A DNA stretch of 60,000 nucleotides from assembly GCF_000733845.1 (NCBI RefSeq), contig NZ_JPOI01000001.1:787501-847500 (forward strand), written 5' to 3'. The notes below the pieces were generated by a model that did no database searches, was not told where the DNA came from, and saw only the letters and a program-made list of their open reading frames with translations. The position numbers and the translations under genes were made by a program. This stretch comes from Geobacillus vulcani PSS1. GTDB lineage: Bacteria > Bacillota > Bacilli > Bacillales > Anoxybacillaceae. Every line of letters begins with the position of its first letter. Position 1 is the first letter of the stretch. Below, in pieces: positions 33,018 to 42,231 of this stretch.

Positions 33018-36000
33018 TTACTCTTTCGTCACCGCGTCTTTCTCTTCACCAGCTTCCTCTCGTTCGGCCGGTTTGACGTCGACCATGATGGCATCCGGCG
33101 CATGGTCATCGTCATCGTCAAAGTTTTCCATGTTCACCTCTTGTTCATCGCTCGTCAAAATCGTGACATCCATACCCAAGCTTTGCAACTCTTTGATCAA
33201 TACTTTAAACGATTCGGGCACTCCCGGTTCCGGAATGTTTTCCCCTTTGACGATCGCCTCGTACGTTTTGACGCGGCCGACGACATCGTCGGACTTGACG
33301 GTCAAAATTTCTTGCAGCGTATATGCCGCCCCGTACGCCTCAAGCGCCCATACTTCCATCTCGCCAAAACGCTGGCCGCCAAATTGCGCCTTGCCGCCGA
33401 GAGGCTGCTGGGTGACAAGCGAGTACGGGCCAGTCGACCGAGCATGAAGCTTGTCGTCGACCATATGGGCGAGCTTGATCATGTACATGATCCCAACCGA
33501 AACGCGGTTGTCAAACGGCTCGCCTGTCCGGCCGTCATACAGCACGGTTTTCGCATCGCGCGCTAGGCCTGCCTCTTCGAGGATGTTCCAAACGTCTTCC
33601 TCTGTCGCCCCGTCAAAGACCGGAGAAGCGATGTGCAGACCGAGCTTTTTCGCCGCCATGCCAAGGTGCAGCTCGAATACTTGCCCGATGTTCATCCGCG
33701 ACGGAACGCCAAGCGGATTGAGCATGATGTCAATCGGCGTGCCATCCGGCAAGAATGGCATATCTTCCTCCGGCAAAATGCGGGAAATCACCCCTTTGTT
33801 CCCGTGGCGGCCTGCCATTTTGTCGCCCTCGGAAATTTTCCGCTTTTGCACAATATAGACGCGCACCAGTTGATTGACGCCTGGTGGAAGCTCGTCGCCA
33901 TCTTCGCGGTTGAATACTTTTACGTCAAGGACGATGCCGCCGCCGCCGTGCGGGACGCGCAACGACGTATCGCGGACTTCGCGCGCTTTTTCACCGAAGA
34001 TCGCATGCAACAGCCGCTCTTCGGCTGTCAACTCGGTCATTCCTTTTGGCGTCACTTTGCCGACGAGCAAGTCGCCGTCTTTCACTTCTGCGCCGATTCG
34101 GACGATGCCTCGTTCATCCAAGTTTTTCAGCGCGTCTTCCCCGACGTTCGGGATGTCGCGCGTAATTTCTTCCGGACCAAGCTTCGTATCGCGCGATTCG
34201 GCTTCGTACTCTTCAATATGAATTGACGTATACACATCTTCTTTGACGAGCCGTTCGCTCATAATGATCGCATCTTCGTAGTTGTAACCGTCCCATGTCA
34301 TAAAGGCGACAAGCACATTGCGGCCGAGCGCCAATTCGCCCTTGTCCATCGACGGACCGTCGGCCAAAATTTCTCCCTTCTCAACGATATCGCCTTTTTT
34401 CACGATCGGACGTTGGTTGTAGCACGTGCCTTGGTTCGAACGAACGAATTTCAGCAGCCGATATTTATCTAGATCACCCTTGACTTCTTTGCCATCCACT
34501 TCAATCAGCCGACGCACCCAAATTTCCTTTGCTTCGACACGCTCGACGATGCCGCGGTGCTTGCAAATGACCGCTGCACCCGAGTCTTTCGCCGAGACGT
34601 ACTCCATCCCCGTGCCGACGATCGGCGCTTCCGGTTCCAACAGCGGCACGGCTTGCCGTTGCATGTTCGCCCCCATCAGCGCGCGGTTCGAGTCGTCGTT
34701 TTCCAAAAACGGGATGCACGCCGTCGCTGCCGAGACGACTTGCTTCGGCGAAACGTCCATGTAGTCGACGCGATCGCGCTTGACGACGATGTTCTCGCCG
34801 CGGAAACGGGCGACAACGTTTTCTTCAAGGAATGTGCCGTCCTCCGCAAGCGGTACGTTCGCCTGCGCTACAACATAATTGTCCTCTTCATCGGCTGTCA
34901 AATAATCGATTTGGTCCGTCACCCGCCCCGTTTCCGGATCGACGCGCCGGTATGGCGTTTCAATAAAGCCGAACTTGTTCACTTTGGCATAGGTAGACAG
35001 CGAGTTGATCAGTCCGATGTTCGGACCTTCCGGCGTTTCGATCGGACACATCCGTCCGTAGTGCGAATAATGAACGTCGCGCACCTCAAACCCTGCGCGC
35101 TCGCGGGTCAATCCGCCAGGGCCAAGCGCGGACAGACGCCGCTTGTGCGTCAGTTCGGCCAATGGGTTCGTTTGATCCATGAACTGTGACAGCTGCGAGC
35201 TGCCGAAAAACTCTTTGATCGCCGCGATCACTGGACGGATGTTGATGAGTTGCTGCGGTGTAATCGTGTTCGTATCTTGGATCGACATGCGTTCGCGTAC
35301 GACGCGCTCCATGCGCGACAGACCGATGCGGAATTGGTTTTGCAGCAGCTCACCAACCGAACGAAGGCGGCGGTTGCCTAAATGGTCGATGTCATCCGTA
35401 TCGCCGACGCCGTGGAGCAAGTTGAAGAAATAGCTGATCGACGCAATGATGTCAGCCGGTGTAATATGTTTGACATCTTCGGCGATAAAGCCGTTGCTAA
35501 TGACGTTGATCACTTTTTGGCCATCCGGGTCATTCGGGGCATAAATTTTAATCGTTTGCACCGAAATGTCCCCGTCCACCACCCCTTCGGCCGGACGGTG
35601 CGTCTTTAGGCCGACACCTTTTTCCAAATAAGGAAGCAGGCGGTTGAGCATACGCCGGTCGATCATCGCTCCAGCTTCGGCGATGACTTCTCCGGTTTCC
35701 GGGTCGGTAATCGTTTCGGCGAGCCTTTGATTGAACAAACGGTTTTTAATATGAAGTTTTTTGTTGATTTTATAGCGCCCTACGCTCGCCAAGTCATAGC
35801 GTTTCGGGTCAAAAAAGCGCGACGCCAGTAAATTTTTCGCGTTCTCAAGCGTCGGCGGCTCGCCCGGGCGAAGACGCTCGTAAATTTCAATCAACGCTTT
35901 TTCCGTGCTGTCGGTATTATCCTTTTCAAGCGTATTGCGCAAGTATTCATTGTCGCCAAGCAGATCGATGATTTCTTGGTCGGAGCTGAACCCGAGCGCA

Positions 36001-36590
36001 CGAAGAAGCACCGTAACTGGCAGTTTACGGGTGCGATCGATGCGAACGTAAACGACGTCTTTCGCATCGGTTTCGTATTCAAGCCATGCGCCGCGGTTTG
36101 GAATCACTGTCGCCGAGTAGCCGCGCTTGCCGTTTTTATCCACTTTGTCGCTGTAATAGACGCTTGGCGAACGGACGAGCTGGGAAACGATGACGCGTTC
36201 CGCCCCGTTGATAATAAACGTTCCCGTTTCCGTCATGAGCGGAAAATCGCCCATAAACACGTCTTGTTCCTTCACTTCGCCCGTTTCTTTATTGATCAGG
36301 CGAACTTTGACGCGAAGCGGCGCCGCATATGTAACGTCGCGTTCTTTCGCCTCTTCGACTGTGTATTTCGGTTCTCCTAAACTATAGTCGATAAATTCGA
36401 GCGAGAGGTTGCCGGAAAAGTCTTCAATCGGGGAAATTTCCCTAAACATTTCCCGCAGCCCTTCATCGAGAAACCATTGGTAGGAGGACGTTTGAATTTC
36501 AATCAAGTTCGGCAATTCCAACACTTCACTGATGCGTGCATAGCTTCTGCGTTGGCGGTGTCGCCCGTATTGAACCAGTCGGCCTGTCAA
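33018..36590 (-). CDS. rpoB: RNA polymerase beta subunit
   Basis: Second large RNA polymerase subunit. 1190 residues. The rifampicin region [20 protein letters not shown] with [13 protein letters not shown] is wild type, predicting sensitivity. The acidic C-terminal tail (NFDDDDDHA) is longer than the core. The start is TTG at 36590 ([12 protein letters not shown] after the initiator) with GGGGTGA 7 nt upstream; the longest frame adds six residues over the Shine-Dalgarno. A roughly 370-nt leader precedes it. Confidence 0.98.
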   Translation of the reverse strand: MTGRLVQYGRHRQRRSYARISEVLELPNLIEIQTSSYQWFLDEGLREMFREISPIEDFSGNLSLEFIDYSLGEPKYTVEEAKERDVTYAAPLRVKVRLINKETGEVKEQDVFMGDFPLMTETGTFIINGAERVIVSQLVRSPSVYYSDKVDKNGKRGYSATVIPNRGAWLEYETDAKDVVYVRIDRTRKLPVTVLLRALGFSSDQEIIDLLGDNEYLRNTLEKDNTDSTEKALIEIYERLRPGEPPTLENAKNLLASRFFDPKRYDLASVGRYKINKKLHIKNRLFNQRLAETITDPETGEVIAEAGAMIDRRMLNRLLPYLEKGVGLKTHRPAEGVVDGDISVQTIKIYAPNDPDGQKVINVISNGFIAEDVKHITPADIIASISYFFNLLHGVGDTDDIDHLGNRRLRSVGELLQNQFRIGLSRMERVVRERMSIQDTNTITPQQLINIRPVIAAIKEFFGSSQLSQFMDQTNPLAELTHKRRLSALGPGGLTRERAGFEVRDVHYSHYGRMCPIETPEGPNIGLINSLSTYAKVNKFGFIETPYRRVDPETGRVTDQIDYLTADEEDNYVVAQANVPLAEDGTFLEENVVARFRGENIVVKRDRVDYMDVSPKQVVSAATACIPFLENDDSNRALMGANMQRQAVPLLEPEAPIVGTGMEYVSAKDSGAAVICKHRGIVERVEAKEIWVRRLIEVDGKEVKGDLDKYRLLKFVRSNQGTCYNQRPIVKKGDIVEKGEILADGPSMDKGELALGRNVLVAFMTWDGYNYEDAIIMSERLVKEDVYTSIHIEEYEAESRDTKLGPEEITRDIPNVGEDALKNLDERGIVRIGAEVKDGDLLVGKVTPKGMTELTAEERLLHAIFGEKAREVRDTSLRVPHGGGGIVLDVKVFNREDGDELPPGVNQLVRVYIVQKRKISEGDKMAGRHGNKGVISRILPEEDMPFLPDGTPIDIMLNPLGVPSRMNIGQVFELHLGMAAKKLGLHIASPVFDGATEEDVWNILEEAGLARDAKTVLYDGRTGEPFDNRVSVGIMYMIKLAHMVDDKLHARSTGPYSLVTQQPLGGKAQFGGQRFGEMEVWALEAYGAAYTLQEILTVKSDDVVGRVKTYEAIVKGENIPEPGVPESFKVLIKELQSLGMDVTILTSDEQEVNMENFDDDDDHAPDAIMVDVKPAEREEAGEEKDAVTKE

Positions 36591-36963
36591 GAGTGATTCA
36601 CCCCTCAAATGTAGACATTAGTGAAACCGGAACCGGAACAGCTCCACCATCCGCCCTTCAACAATCAATGCCGTCAAGGCGGACTGACCGCTCCGTCATT
36701 CCGGGGCAAAGCGCTAGGCATGCATGCGGCCGGCCCCCGCCATCCGGACGGAAACGGCTTCGTTTCGTGCACCGCCGTTTCATTTAGAGGATTTAAAACG
36801 CCCCGGTGCGAGGAAACCAGGCGTTAAACGGAGAAAAAAAGAAAATGGTTTCTATTCCAATAGAAAACCATATGGTTCGTTGCTTATTGATTTTATCATT
36901 GTTTCCATTGCATCCAAAATTATACGTCATCCCCTCTACGCGGGAAATGTGCATATTTAGCAT
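36591..36963 (-). promoter_or_regulatory. Long structured leader of rpoBC
   Basis: No gene is visible in this stretch. It holds two terminator-like hairpins: ATGGTTT-TCTATT/AATAGA-AACCAT followed by a T-rich tract (36831-36871), and AACGCC/GGCGTT with an extended stem followed by TTTT (36795-36825). A third perfect stem, GAAACGGC/GCCGTTTC (36751-36781), has no U-tract. The arrangement suggests attenuation of RNA polymerase synthesis. An isolated TATAAT (36924-36919) lacks a -35. Confidence 0.5.
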
Positions 36964-36969
36964 TTTATA

Positions 36970-36998
36970 ATGCTACCACAACAAAAAAACGGTGTCAA
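36970..36998 (-). promoter_or_regulatory. Sigma-A promoter of rpoB-rpoC
   Basis: Minus-strand TTGACA (36998-36993), 17-nt spacer, TAGCAT (36975-36970). The -35 overlaps the TGA stop codon of the upstream methyltransferase gene (TGTTGACA). Confidence 0.75.
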
Positions 36999-37600
36999 CA
37001 TTTTTTCGCCTTTATGATATAATATCCTTTTTTCTTCGCGACGACTTCTACAGCAGGAAACCATTCGTTCAGCTTTTGCAAGGCCGATGGGGCGCCTTGC
37101 TTTTTTTGAATGACGACCCATAGCTCGCCATGATCGAACAAATGATCGTAGCTTTGTTCAAAAATCGTGTAAACGACCCGTTTGCCAGCCCGGATCGGCG
37201 GATTTGTGACGACGGCTGCAAATCGCCGTTCTCCGACTTCTGAAAAAAGATCGCTTTTGTAAATCACCGCATTGTCAATGCCGTTTGCCTGCTTGTTTTC
37301 CTGCGCCAGTTCGAGCGCCCGCTCGTTGATATCAATCATGTGAACATGCCGGTTTGGAAACGATCGAGCCAAGGCAAGCCCGATCGGCCCATATCCGCAG
37401 CCGACATCCAACAAATCCCCCGCCACTCCTGGCTCCTCGAACGTTTCAATTAACAAGCGTGTGCCAAAGTCCACTTCGCGCTTGGAAAACACTCCATTGT
37501 CGGTCGTAAAGCGGAATTCATGCCCCCGCAACACGTACGTCCACGTTTGTCGGTTTCGTTCCGACGTCGGATTGACTGAGTAATAATGCTCGCTCACCAT
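36995..37600 (-). CDS. ybxB: Class I SAM-dependent methyltransferase, RsmC-like (YbxB)
   Basis: Probable rRNA methyltransferase of the RsmC/YbxB group; the exact target is not known. 201 residues with the SAM-binding LDVGCGYGPIGLALA and catalytic NPPIRAGKR (NPPx motif), ending KKKGYYIIKAKKC. Start ATG 37600 has GGAGG 8 nt upstream; the longest frame adds 60 basic residues that are simply the rplL terminator region read through. Lies between rplL and rpoB as in B. subtilis, downstream of the rplL terminator. Confidence 0.9.
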   Translation of the reverse strand: MVSEHYYSVNPTSERNRQTWTYVLRGHEFRFTTDNGVFSKREVDFGTRLLIETFEEPGVAGDLLDVGCGYGPIGLALARSFPNRHVHMIDINERALELAQENKQANGIDNAVIYKSDLFSEVGERRFAAVVTNPPIRAGKRVVYTIFEQSYDHLFDHGELWVVIQKKQGAPSALQKLNEWFPAVEVVAKKKGYYIIKAKKC

Positions 37601-37653
37601 CATCCCCTCCTCCTTGTCGGCAGGCTGCACTGCCTTCCGTTTATATAGTGTAA

Positions 37654-37695
37654 CAAAAAAGAGGCCGTCCCTTGCTCGGGCCAGCCTCTTTTTTT
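37654..37695 (-). terminator. Intrinsic terminator of rplJ-rplL
   Basis: On the minus strand AAAAGAGGC (from 37692) pairs with GCCTCTTTT (to 37657), continuing through a partly paired CC/GG core, with a following T-tract. It should uncouple rplL from ybxB-rpoBC to some degree. Confidence 0.85.
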
Positions 37696-37709
37696 CAAGG
37701 GCGCAACCA

Positions 37710-38078
37710 TTACTTGATTTCGACTTTCGCGCCAGCTTCTTCGAGTTTTGCTTTGATTTCTTCTGCTTCTTCTTTCGCAATGCCTTCTTTGATTGGCTTC
37801 GGCGTGTTGTCCACCAAGTCTTTCGCTTCTTTCAAGCCGAGGCCAGTGATTTCGCGAACGACTTTGATGACTTTGATTTTTTGCGCGCCGGCGTCGGCAA
37901 GAATGACGTCGAACTCCGTTTTTTCCGCCGCCGCTTCAGCGCCAGGTGCTGCGCCGCCCGCAACAACAACCGGAGCCGCAGCCGTTACGCCGAATTCTTC
38001 TTCGATTGCTTTCACCAATTCGTTTAATTCCAATACGGTCATATTTTTCACTGCTTCAATGATTTGTTCTTTCGTCAT
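37710..38078 (-). CDS. rplL: 50S ribosomal protein L7/L12
   Basis: Flexible stalk protein that recruits translation GTPases. 122 residues: N-terminal dimerisation helices, an alanine- and glycine-rich hinge (about 36-52), and the C-terminal domain with [23 protein letters not shown] 38078 with AGGAGG 8 nt upstream; the GTG one codon earlier is less well spaced. Confidence 0.98.
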   Translation of the reverse strand: MTKEQIIEAVKNMTVLELNELVKAIEEEFGVTAAAPVVVAGGAAPGAEAAAEKTEFDVILADAGAQKIKVIKVVREITGLGLKEAKDLVDNTPKPIKEGIAKEEAEEIKAKLEEAGAKVEIK

Positions 38079-38130
38079 CACAACTTCCTCCTTTGTTTTA
38101 TATGATCGTTAAGCGCATATCAACGTGCCA

Positions 38131-38631
38131 TTATGCCCCTTGTTCCTCTTTTTTGTCGGCCACTGCTTTAACCGCAAGCGCAAAGTTGCGGATCGGGGCT
38201 TGAAGAACGCTAAGCAACATCGAAAGCAACCCTTCGCGGGACGGGAGTTTCGCCAACGCATCGATTTCTTCTTTGCTGGCGACGTTCCCTTCGATGACAC
38301 CGCCTTTGATTTCCAATGCTTCATGCGTTTTCGCAAACTCGCTTAAAATTTTGGCCGGAGCCACGACATCCTCATTGCTGAAGGCGATGGCATTCGGACC
38401 GGTGAACACTTCATCCAGTCCTTCCAAACCGACTTCCGCGAGCGCCCGGCGGGTCAAGGTGTTTTTGTACACTTTAAACTCAACGCCTGCCTCGCGCAGC
38501 TGTTTGCGCAGCTCGGTCATTTCCGCCACGTTCAGGCCGCGGTAATCCACGATGACGGTCGCCTTGCTGGCCCGAAATTTGTCTGCAATTTCCGCGACCA
38601 CTTGTTTTTTCAGTTCAATCGCGCTCGACAC
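38131..38631 (-). CDS. rplJ: 50S ribosomal protein L10
   Basis: Stalk base that binds L7/L12 dimers. 166 residues beginning [14 protein letters not shown] after a GTG start at 38631, with AGGAGG 8 nt upstream. Contains the VIVDYRGL and [14 protein letters not shown] blocks and the C-terminal L12-binding helix. The 17-codon extension of the longest frame runs into the leader and is rejected. Controlled by the L10 leader directly upstream. Confidence 0.97.
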   Translation of the reverse strand: MSSAIELKKQVVAEIADKFRASKATVIVDYRGLNVAEMTELRKQLREAGVEFKVYKNTLTRRALAEVGLEGLDEVFTGPNAIAFSNEDVVAPAKILSEFAKTHEALEIKGGVIEGNVASKEEIDALAKLPSREGLLSMLLSVLQAPIRNFALAVKAVADKKEEQGA

Positions 38632-38689
38632 ATCCTGCACCTCCTGTAAGGAAAATGAGAGAATACCACTTATACCGTTCACTCAAATC

Positions 38690-38850
38690 AAAAACCTCCA
38701 TGCCGCGTAGACATGGAGGTGTCGCTCAACGCCCCCGCTCGTTCCCGATGCGGGGAGCGCTGTTCTATCGTCCATATACCTCGGTAGGAAATTAAGCCTC
38801 AAACGGGCACCTACTGTCTACGGTACAAATGATATTCATTTGTTCAGCCA
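38690..38850 (-). promoter_or_regulatory. L10 leader (autoregulatory) with terminator
   Basis: The transcript between promoter and rplJ contains GACAGTAGGTGCC and TTTCCTACCGAGG, the paired conserved segments of the Firmicutes L10 leader. It ends in an intrinsic terminator: CCTCCATG (38695-38702) with CATGGAGG (38712-38719) followed by TTTTT. The L10-L12 complex is expected to bind and favour termination. Confidence 0.8.
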
Positions 38851-38856
38851 AATGGC

Positions 38857-38885
38857 ATTTTAACAGACGAACAAACAAAAGTCAA
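38857..38885 (-). promoter_or_regulatory. Sigma-A promoter of rplJ-rplL
   Basis: Minus-strand TTGACT (38885-38880), 17-nt spacer, TAAAAT (38862-38857), starting three bases after the rplA stop codon. Confidence 0.75.
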
Positions 38886-38888
38886 CGG

Positions 38889-39590
38889 TTATTGTGCAAC
38901 AGCAACCGTGGACGGGTCGACTTTGATGCCTGGGCCCATCGTCGACGTAATGGTGACATTTTTCACGTACGTGCCTTTTGCCGCCGCCGGTTTGGCTTTC
39001 AAAATTGCTTCGTAAACGGCCGCGAAGTTTTCAGCCAGCTTCTCGTTGTCAAACGACACTTTGCCGATTGGAACATGGATGTTGCCTGCTTTGTCGACGC
39101 GGTATTCCACTTTACCAGCCTTGATTTCTTGCACCGCTTTCGCTACGTCAAACGTGACGGTTCCGGTTTTCGGGTTTGGCATCAACCCTTTCGGCCCTAA
39201 AATGCGGCCGAGTTTCCCGACTTCGCCCATCATGTCCGGCGTAGCAACAACGACGTCAAAGTCAAACCAGCCTTGCTGGATTTTGTTGATATATTCGGTA
39301 TCACCGACATAGTCAGCGCCAGCGGCTTCTGCTTCTTTCGCTTTTTCCCCTTTCGCGAACACCAACACGCGCGCCACTTTCCCTGTACCATGCGGCAAGA
39401 CGACGGCGCCGCGAATTTGTTGGTCCGCTTTTTTCGGGTCAACGCCCAAACGGAACGCCACTTCCACCGTGGCATCGAATTTCGCGATGTTCGTTTTTTT
39501 CACGAGTTCGATCGCTTCAGCAATCGGGTATGCTTTGGAGCGGTCGACAAGCTTCAATGCTTCTAAGTATTTTTTTCCTCTTTTCGGCAT
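38889..39590 (-). CDS. rplA: 50S ribosomal protein L1
   Basis: Mobile L1-stalk protein that helps release E-site tRNA. 233 residues, [18 protein letters not shown], with the [15 protein letters not shown] and [18 protein letters not shown] blocks. ATG 39590 with AAGGAGG upstream; the longest frame adds 64 residues covering the intergenic region and is rejected. Follows rplK after 181 nt containing a terminator-like hairpin. Confidence 0.97.
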   Translation of the reverse strand: MPKRGKKYLEALKLVDRSKAYPIAEAIELVKKTNIAKFDATVEVAFRLGVDPKKADQQIRGAVVLPHGTGKVARVLVFAKGEKAKEAEAAGADYVGDTEYINKIQQGWFDFDVVVATPDMMGEVGKLGRILGPKGLMPNPKTGTVTFDVAKAVQEIKAGKVEYRVDKAGNIHVPIGKVSFDNEKLAENFAAVYEAILKAKPAAAKGTYVKNVTITSTMGPGIKVDPSTVAVAQ

Positions 39591-39720
39591 GTGAAAAATC
39601 CTCCTTGATTGTGGTTTTAGCGGAAAAACCTCCCACGTTGAACGTCCTTCGCTTCTTTGGAAAGCGAAGAAGCGGACGGATGCCCATTCATCGGGCTCGT
39701 CTTGCTGTTTTTGTTCATGG

Positions 39721-39749
39721 AGAAAGAGGTTGCCAAATGACGCAACCTC
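39721..39749 (-). terminator. Terminator-like hairpin between rplK and rplA
   Basis: GAGGTTGC (39726-39733) and GCAACCTC (39742-39749) form a perfect 8-bp stem with an 8-nt loop, followed on the minus strand by TTTCT. Probably a weak or partial terminator inside the rplK-rplA operon. Confidence 0.45.
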
Positions 39750-39771
39750 CCCCACAAACGACGCACCGGCT

Positions 39772-40197
39772 TTAGTCTTCAATCACAATACCCATGCTGC
39801 GGGCCGTGCCTTCGATCATGCGCATGGCCGCCTCAATGCTCGCCGCATTCAAATCCGGCATTTTCAGCTCAGCGATCTCACGCACTTTGTCGCGTTTAAT
39901 TGTCGCCACTTTGTTGCGGTTCGGTTCGCCGGAGCCCGATTCAATGCCCGCCGCTTTTTTGAGCAATACAGCGGCTGGCGGCGTTTTCGTGATGAATGTA
40001 AATGAACGGTCTTCAAAAACCGTAATTTCAACCGGAATAATCAACCCTGCTTGGTCAGCCGTACGAGCATTAAACTCTTTGCAAAACGCCATAATATTGA
40101 CACCGGCTTGACCCAATGCAGGACCTACTGGCGGCGCCGGATTCGCTTTCCCTGCAGGAATTTGCAGTTTGACGACCTTGATGACTTTTTTCGCCAC
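39772..40197 (-). CDS. rplK: 50S ribosomal protein L11
   Basis: GTPase-centre protein required for stringent-response signalling by Rel. 141 residues: [22 protein letters not shown] after a GTG start at 40197 (AAGGAGG 8 nt upstream), [14 protein letters not shown], and the C-terminal domain with [21 protein letters not shown]. The upstream GTG three codons earlier overlaps the Shine-Dalgarno. First gene of rplK-rplA. Confidence 0.97.
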   Translation of the reverse strand: MAKKVIKVVKLQIPAGKANPAPPVGPALGQAGVNIMAFCKEFNARTADQAGLIIPVEITVFEDRSFTFITKTPPAAVLLKKAAGIESGSGEPNRNKVATIKRDKVREIAELKMPDLNAASIEAAMRMIEGTARSMGIVIED

Positions 40198-40421
40198 GAG
40201 ACACACCTCCTTAAGTCCGTGATGTGGTATTAGGGATTGCCCCTCCCACTCATCCGGCTCCGGTCTACCGAGCCGTTTTCCTATCTCCCGTTCAGTTGAG
40301 AGGATCAGCGTAAAAACAAAATGGCTCCCTTATACAAAAGTGTATAAGTTCATCGCGACATGTCTCCGTTTAAGAGACATACTGACCTTAAAATAGTATC
40401 ACTTTTCCCTAGCAATTGCAA
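40198..40421 (-). promoter_or_regulatory. Promoter and structured leader of rplK-rplA
   Basis: Promoter: TTGCAA (40421-40416), 17-nt spacer, TACTAT (40398-40393), 12 nt after the nusG stop. The roughly 190-nt leader contains three hairpins: TGTCTC/GAGACA, CTTATACA/TGTATAAG, and a GC-rich CGGCTC/GAGCCG around 40257-40277. No U-tract follows them. Their function is unknown; L1 or L11 autoregulation is a possibility. Confidence 0.6.
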
Positions 40422-40433
40422 GTTCTTTATCCA

Positions 40434-40967
40434 TTAGATTTTTTCGATTTGCGAAAACTCAAGCTCCACCCGTGTTTCGCGCCCAAACATATCGACAAGC
40501 AGCTTCACTTTATGTTTATCCGGATCAATCGCTTCAATTTTCCCTATAAAGTTCGCAAACGGACCTTCTTTGATTCGCACCGTTTCATTTACCTCATAAT
40601 CAACATCGACCTCAGCAAGCGGCATGCCCATCCGCTTCAAGATCATTCTCACTTCTTCCTCCATCAGCGGCGTCGGTTTCGAACCAGCCCCGCTTGAGCC
40701 GACAAATCCAGTGACGCCCGGCGTGTTGCGCACGACATACCATGAGTCATCGGTCATGACCATCTCGACGAGCACATAGCCAGGGAACACTTTCTTTTTC
40801 GTCGTTTTCCGTTTTCCGTTTTTGACGTCCGTTTCCGTCTCTTCCGGAACGACGACGCGAAAAATTTTATCTTGCATTCCCATCGATTCGACGCGTTTTT
40901 CCAAATTGGCTTTTACTTTGTTTTCATATCCCGAGTATGTATGGACGACATACCAGTTTTTCTCCAT
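40434..40967 (-). CDS. nusG: Transcription elongation and pausing factor NusG
   Basis: Binds the RNA polymerase clamp; in Bacillus it stimulates pausing and some intrinsic termination. 177 residues with the NGN domain (NWYVVHTYSGYENKVKANLE at the start, FPGYVLVEM) and a C-terminal KOW domain (GPFANFIGKIEAID). The linker KNGKRKTTKKKV is basic. GGGGAGG precedes the ATG. A terminator-like hairpin sits in its leader. Confidence 0.97.
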   Translation of the reverse strand: MEKNWYVVHTYSGYENKVKANLEKRVESMGMQDKIFRVVVPEETETDVKNGKRKTTKKKVFPGYVLVEMVMTDDSWYVVRNTPGVTGFVGSSGAGSKPTPLMEEEVRMILKRMGMPLAEVDVDYEVNETVRIKEGPFANFIGKIEAIDPDKHKVKLLVDMFGRETRVELEFSQIEKI

Positions 40968-41010
40968 CAGCGAGCCTCCCCAAGGCGGTTTTCGTCTTGT
41001 TTTTTGCGCA

Positions 41011-41033
41011 AAACAAAAACCCGTTGCCGGGTC
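41011..41033 (-). terminator. Terminator-like attenuator in the nusG leader
   Basis: On the minus strand ACCCG-GCAA-CGGGT forms a 5-bp stem capped by a GNRA-type tetraloop, followed at once by TTTTGTTTTG. It lies some 20-40 nt after the predicted nusG transcription start and about 45 nt before the ATG. Confidence 0.5.
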
Positions 41034-41056
41034 CCATACGCGCGCGATTATCTTTC

Positions 41057-41067
41057 ATTATAACATA
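41057..41067 (-). promoter_or_regulatory. Candidate extended -10 promoter of nusG
   Basis: Minus-strand TATAAT (41062-41057) preceded by TGT gives an extended -10. The best -35 (TTGAAT) is 19 nt away, longer than ideal. It starts transcription just ahead of the hairpin at 41011-41033. Confidence 0.45.
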
Positions 41068-41079
41068 TCCTTCGCCCGC

Positions 41080-41262
41080 TTATTCAAACACGAGACGAAT
41101 CAACTCAGAAATGCCGAGGTCCACAACGGCAAAAAAGACGGTGAAAAACGCCACCGTGGCTAGCACGACTGCCGTGTAGTTCACTAACTCCTTCCGGTTT
41201 GGCCAACTCACTTTTTTCAGCTCGCGTACGACTTCTTTTAAAAAGTTGATTACTCGCTGCAT
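41080..41262 (-). CDS. secE: Preprotein translocase subunit SecE
   Basis: Clamp subunit of the SecYEG translocon. 60 residues: an amphipathic surface helix (VINFLKEVVRELKKVSWPNRKEL) and one transmembrane helix (about 31-52), the short Gram-positive form. ATG 41262 with GGAGG 8 nt upstream; the six-codon extension of the longer frame spans the Shine-Dalgarno. Between rpmG and nusG. Confidence 0.96.
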   Translation of the reverse strand: MQRVINFLKEVVRELKKVSWPNRKELVNYTAVVLATVAFFTVFFAVVDLGISELIRLVFE

Positions 41263-41302
41263 CACTCGTACCTCCATCATCGTTCAGAACTATCTCCGCC
41301 GC

Positions 41303-41452
41303 CTATTTCGTTTCACGATGGATCGTATGTTTGTTGCATGTGGAGCAAAACTTGTTGGCCATAAGGCGCTCACCAAGGCGACGTATTTGTTTTGCTGCCG
41401 TATAGTTTCGGCTCCCGCACTGCGCGCAAGCCAGCGTCACTTTTTGGCGCAT
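41303..41452 (-). CDS. rpmG: 50S ribosomal protein L33 (zinc form)
   Basis: 49 codons plus TAG: MRQKVTLACAQCGSRNYT, then the basic QIRRLGERLMANKF segment and CSTCNKHTIHRETK. Two CxxC pairs (C9/C12 and C37/C40) mark the zinc-binding form; other bacilli carry a second, zinc-free copy elsewhere. GGTGG lies 7 nt before this ATG; an ATG two codons earlier is too close to it. Position before secE matches the B. subtilis rpmGB locus. Confidence 0.95.
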   Translation of the reverse strand: MRQKVTLACAQCGSRNYTAAKQIRRLGERLMANKFCSTCNKHTIHRETK

Positions 41453-41486
41453 CAGCATTCCACCGTTCTTGCGAGATGTCCATAAA

Positions 41487-41516
41487 AATTTATCATATTG
41501 GCTGTTTCACTGTCAA
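41487..41516 (-). promoter_or_regulatory. Sigma-A promoter of rpmG-secE
   Basis: Minus-strand TTGACA (41516-41511), 18-nt spacer, TAAATT (41492-41487). It begins 29 nt after the sigH stop. Confidence 0.65.
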
Positions 41517-41545
41517 TGACATCTTTTGATGCGACAGTGCGATGC

Positions 41546-42196
41546 CTACAAACTGATCTCGCGGTATTCCAAATATTTCTCGAGCTTCCGCTTGACGCGT
41601 TGCAACGCGTTGTCGATCGACTTGACATGGCGGTTCAGCTCTTCGGAAATTTCCTGATATGAACGTCCATCCAAATACAAAGCGAGCACTTTCCGCTCGA
41701 GGTCGCTGAGCAGCTCCGCCATCTTTAGTTCAATATCGTCGACTTCCTCACGGTTGACAATCAATTGTTCTGGGTCCATCACCTGCGTGCCGGACAACAC
41801 ATCCATCAGCGTCCGGTCAGATTCATCGTCATAAATCGGCTTATCCAAGGAAACATAGGAGTTGAGCGGAATATGCTTTTGGCGGGTCGCCGTTTTAATG
41901 GCGGTAATCATTTGCCTTGTGATGCAAAGTTCTGCAAACGCTTTAAATGAGGAAAGCTTGTCCCCCTTAAAATCGCGGACGGCCTTATACAGACCGATCA
42001 TTCCTTCTTGCACGATATCTTCCCGATCAGCTCCGACTAAAAAATAGGAGCGAGCTTTGGCGCGCACAAAGTTTTGGTATTTATGGATTAAAAAATCAAG
42101 TGCTTCCCCATCCCCTTCGTGAACGAGCGCAACAAGCTGCTCATCGTCCAGCTGATGATAATCTTTCCCTTTCATTGCTTTCAAGCATTCCCCCAC
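41546..42196 (-). CDS. sigH: RNA polymerase sigma-H factor
   Basis: Sigma factor for the transition state and early sporulation (phosphorelay genes, competence). 216 residues with region 2 (DREDIVQEGMIGLYKAVRDF, then RQMITAIKTATRQKHIP) and region 4 (YQEISEELNRHVKSIDNALQRVKRKLE). The longest frame begins at 42229, but that ATG lies at the predicted transcription start of the -10 at 42237-42232 and has no Shine-Dalgarno. I prefer the GTG at 42196 with GGGGGG 6 nt upstream; ATG 42175 is another option. Confidence 0.93.
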   Translation of the reverse strand: MGECLKAMKGKDYHQLDDEQLVALVHEGDGEALDFLIHKYQNFVRAKARSYFLVGADREDIVQEGMIGLYKAVRDFKGDKLSSFKAFAELCITRQMITAIKTATRQKHIPLNSYVSLDKPIYDDESDRTLMDVLSGTQVMDPEQLIVNREEVDDIELKMAELLSDLERKVLALYLDGRSYQEISEELNRHVKSIDNALQRVKRKLEKYLEYREISL

Positions 42197-42231
42197 GCTG
42201 ATCCCCCCGACCGCATCAATCGCTAACATGT

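Noticed and set aside
36919..36924. Second TATAAT within the rpoB leader
   Set aside because: No acceptable -35 at 16-18 nt; the promoter at 36970-36998 is better.
36536..36960. Plus-strand frames in the rpoB leader
   Set aside because: No ribosome site or conserved motif; they antisense a structured leader.
37601..37780. N-terminal extension of YbxB (lysine-rich)
   Set aside because: It is read through the rplL terminator and end; the conserved protein begins after the GGAGG signal near 37610.
39591..39782. 64-residue N-terminal extension of L1
   Set aside because: Covers the rplK-rplA gap; no homology to L1 and a clear Shine-Dalgarno precedes MPKRGKK.
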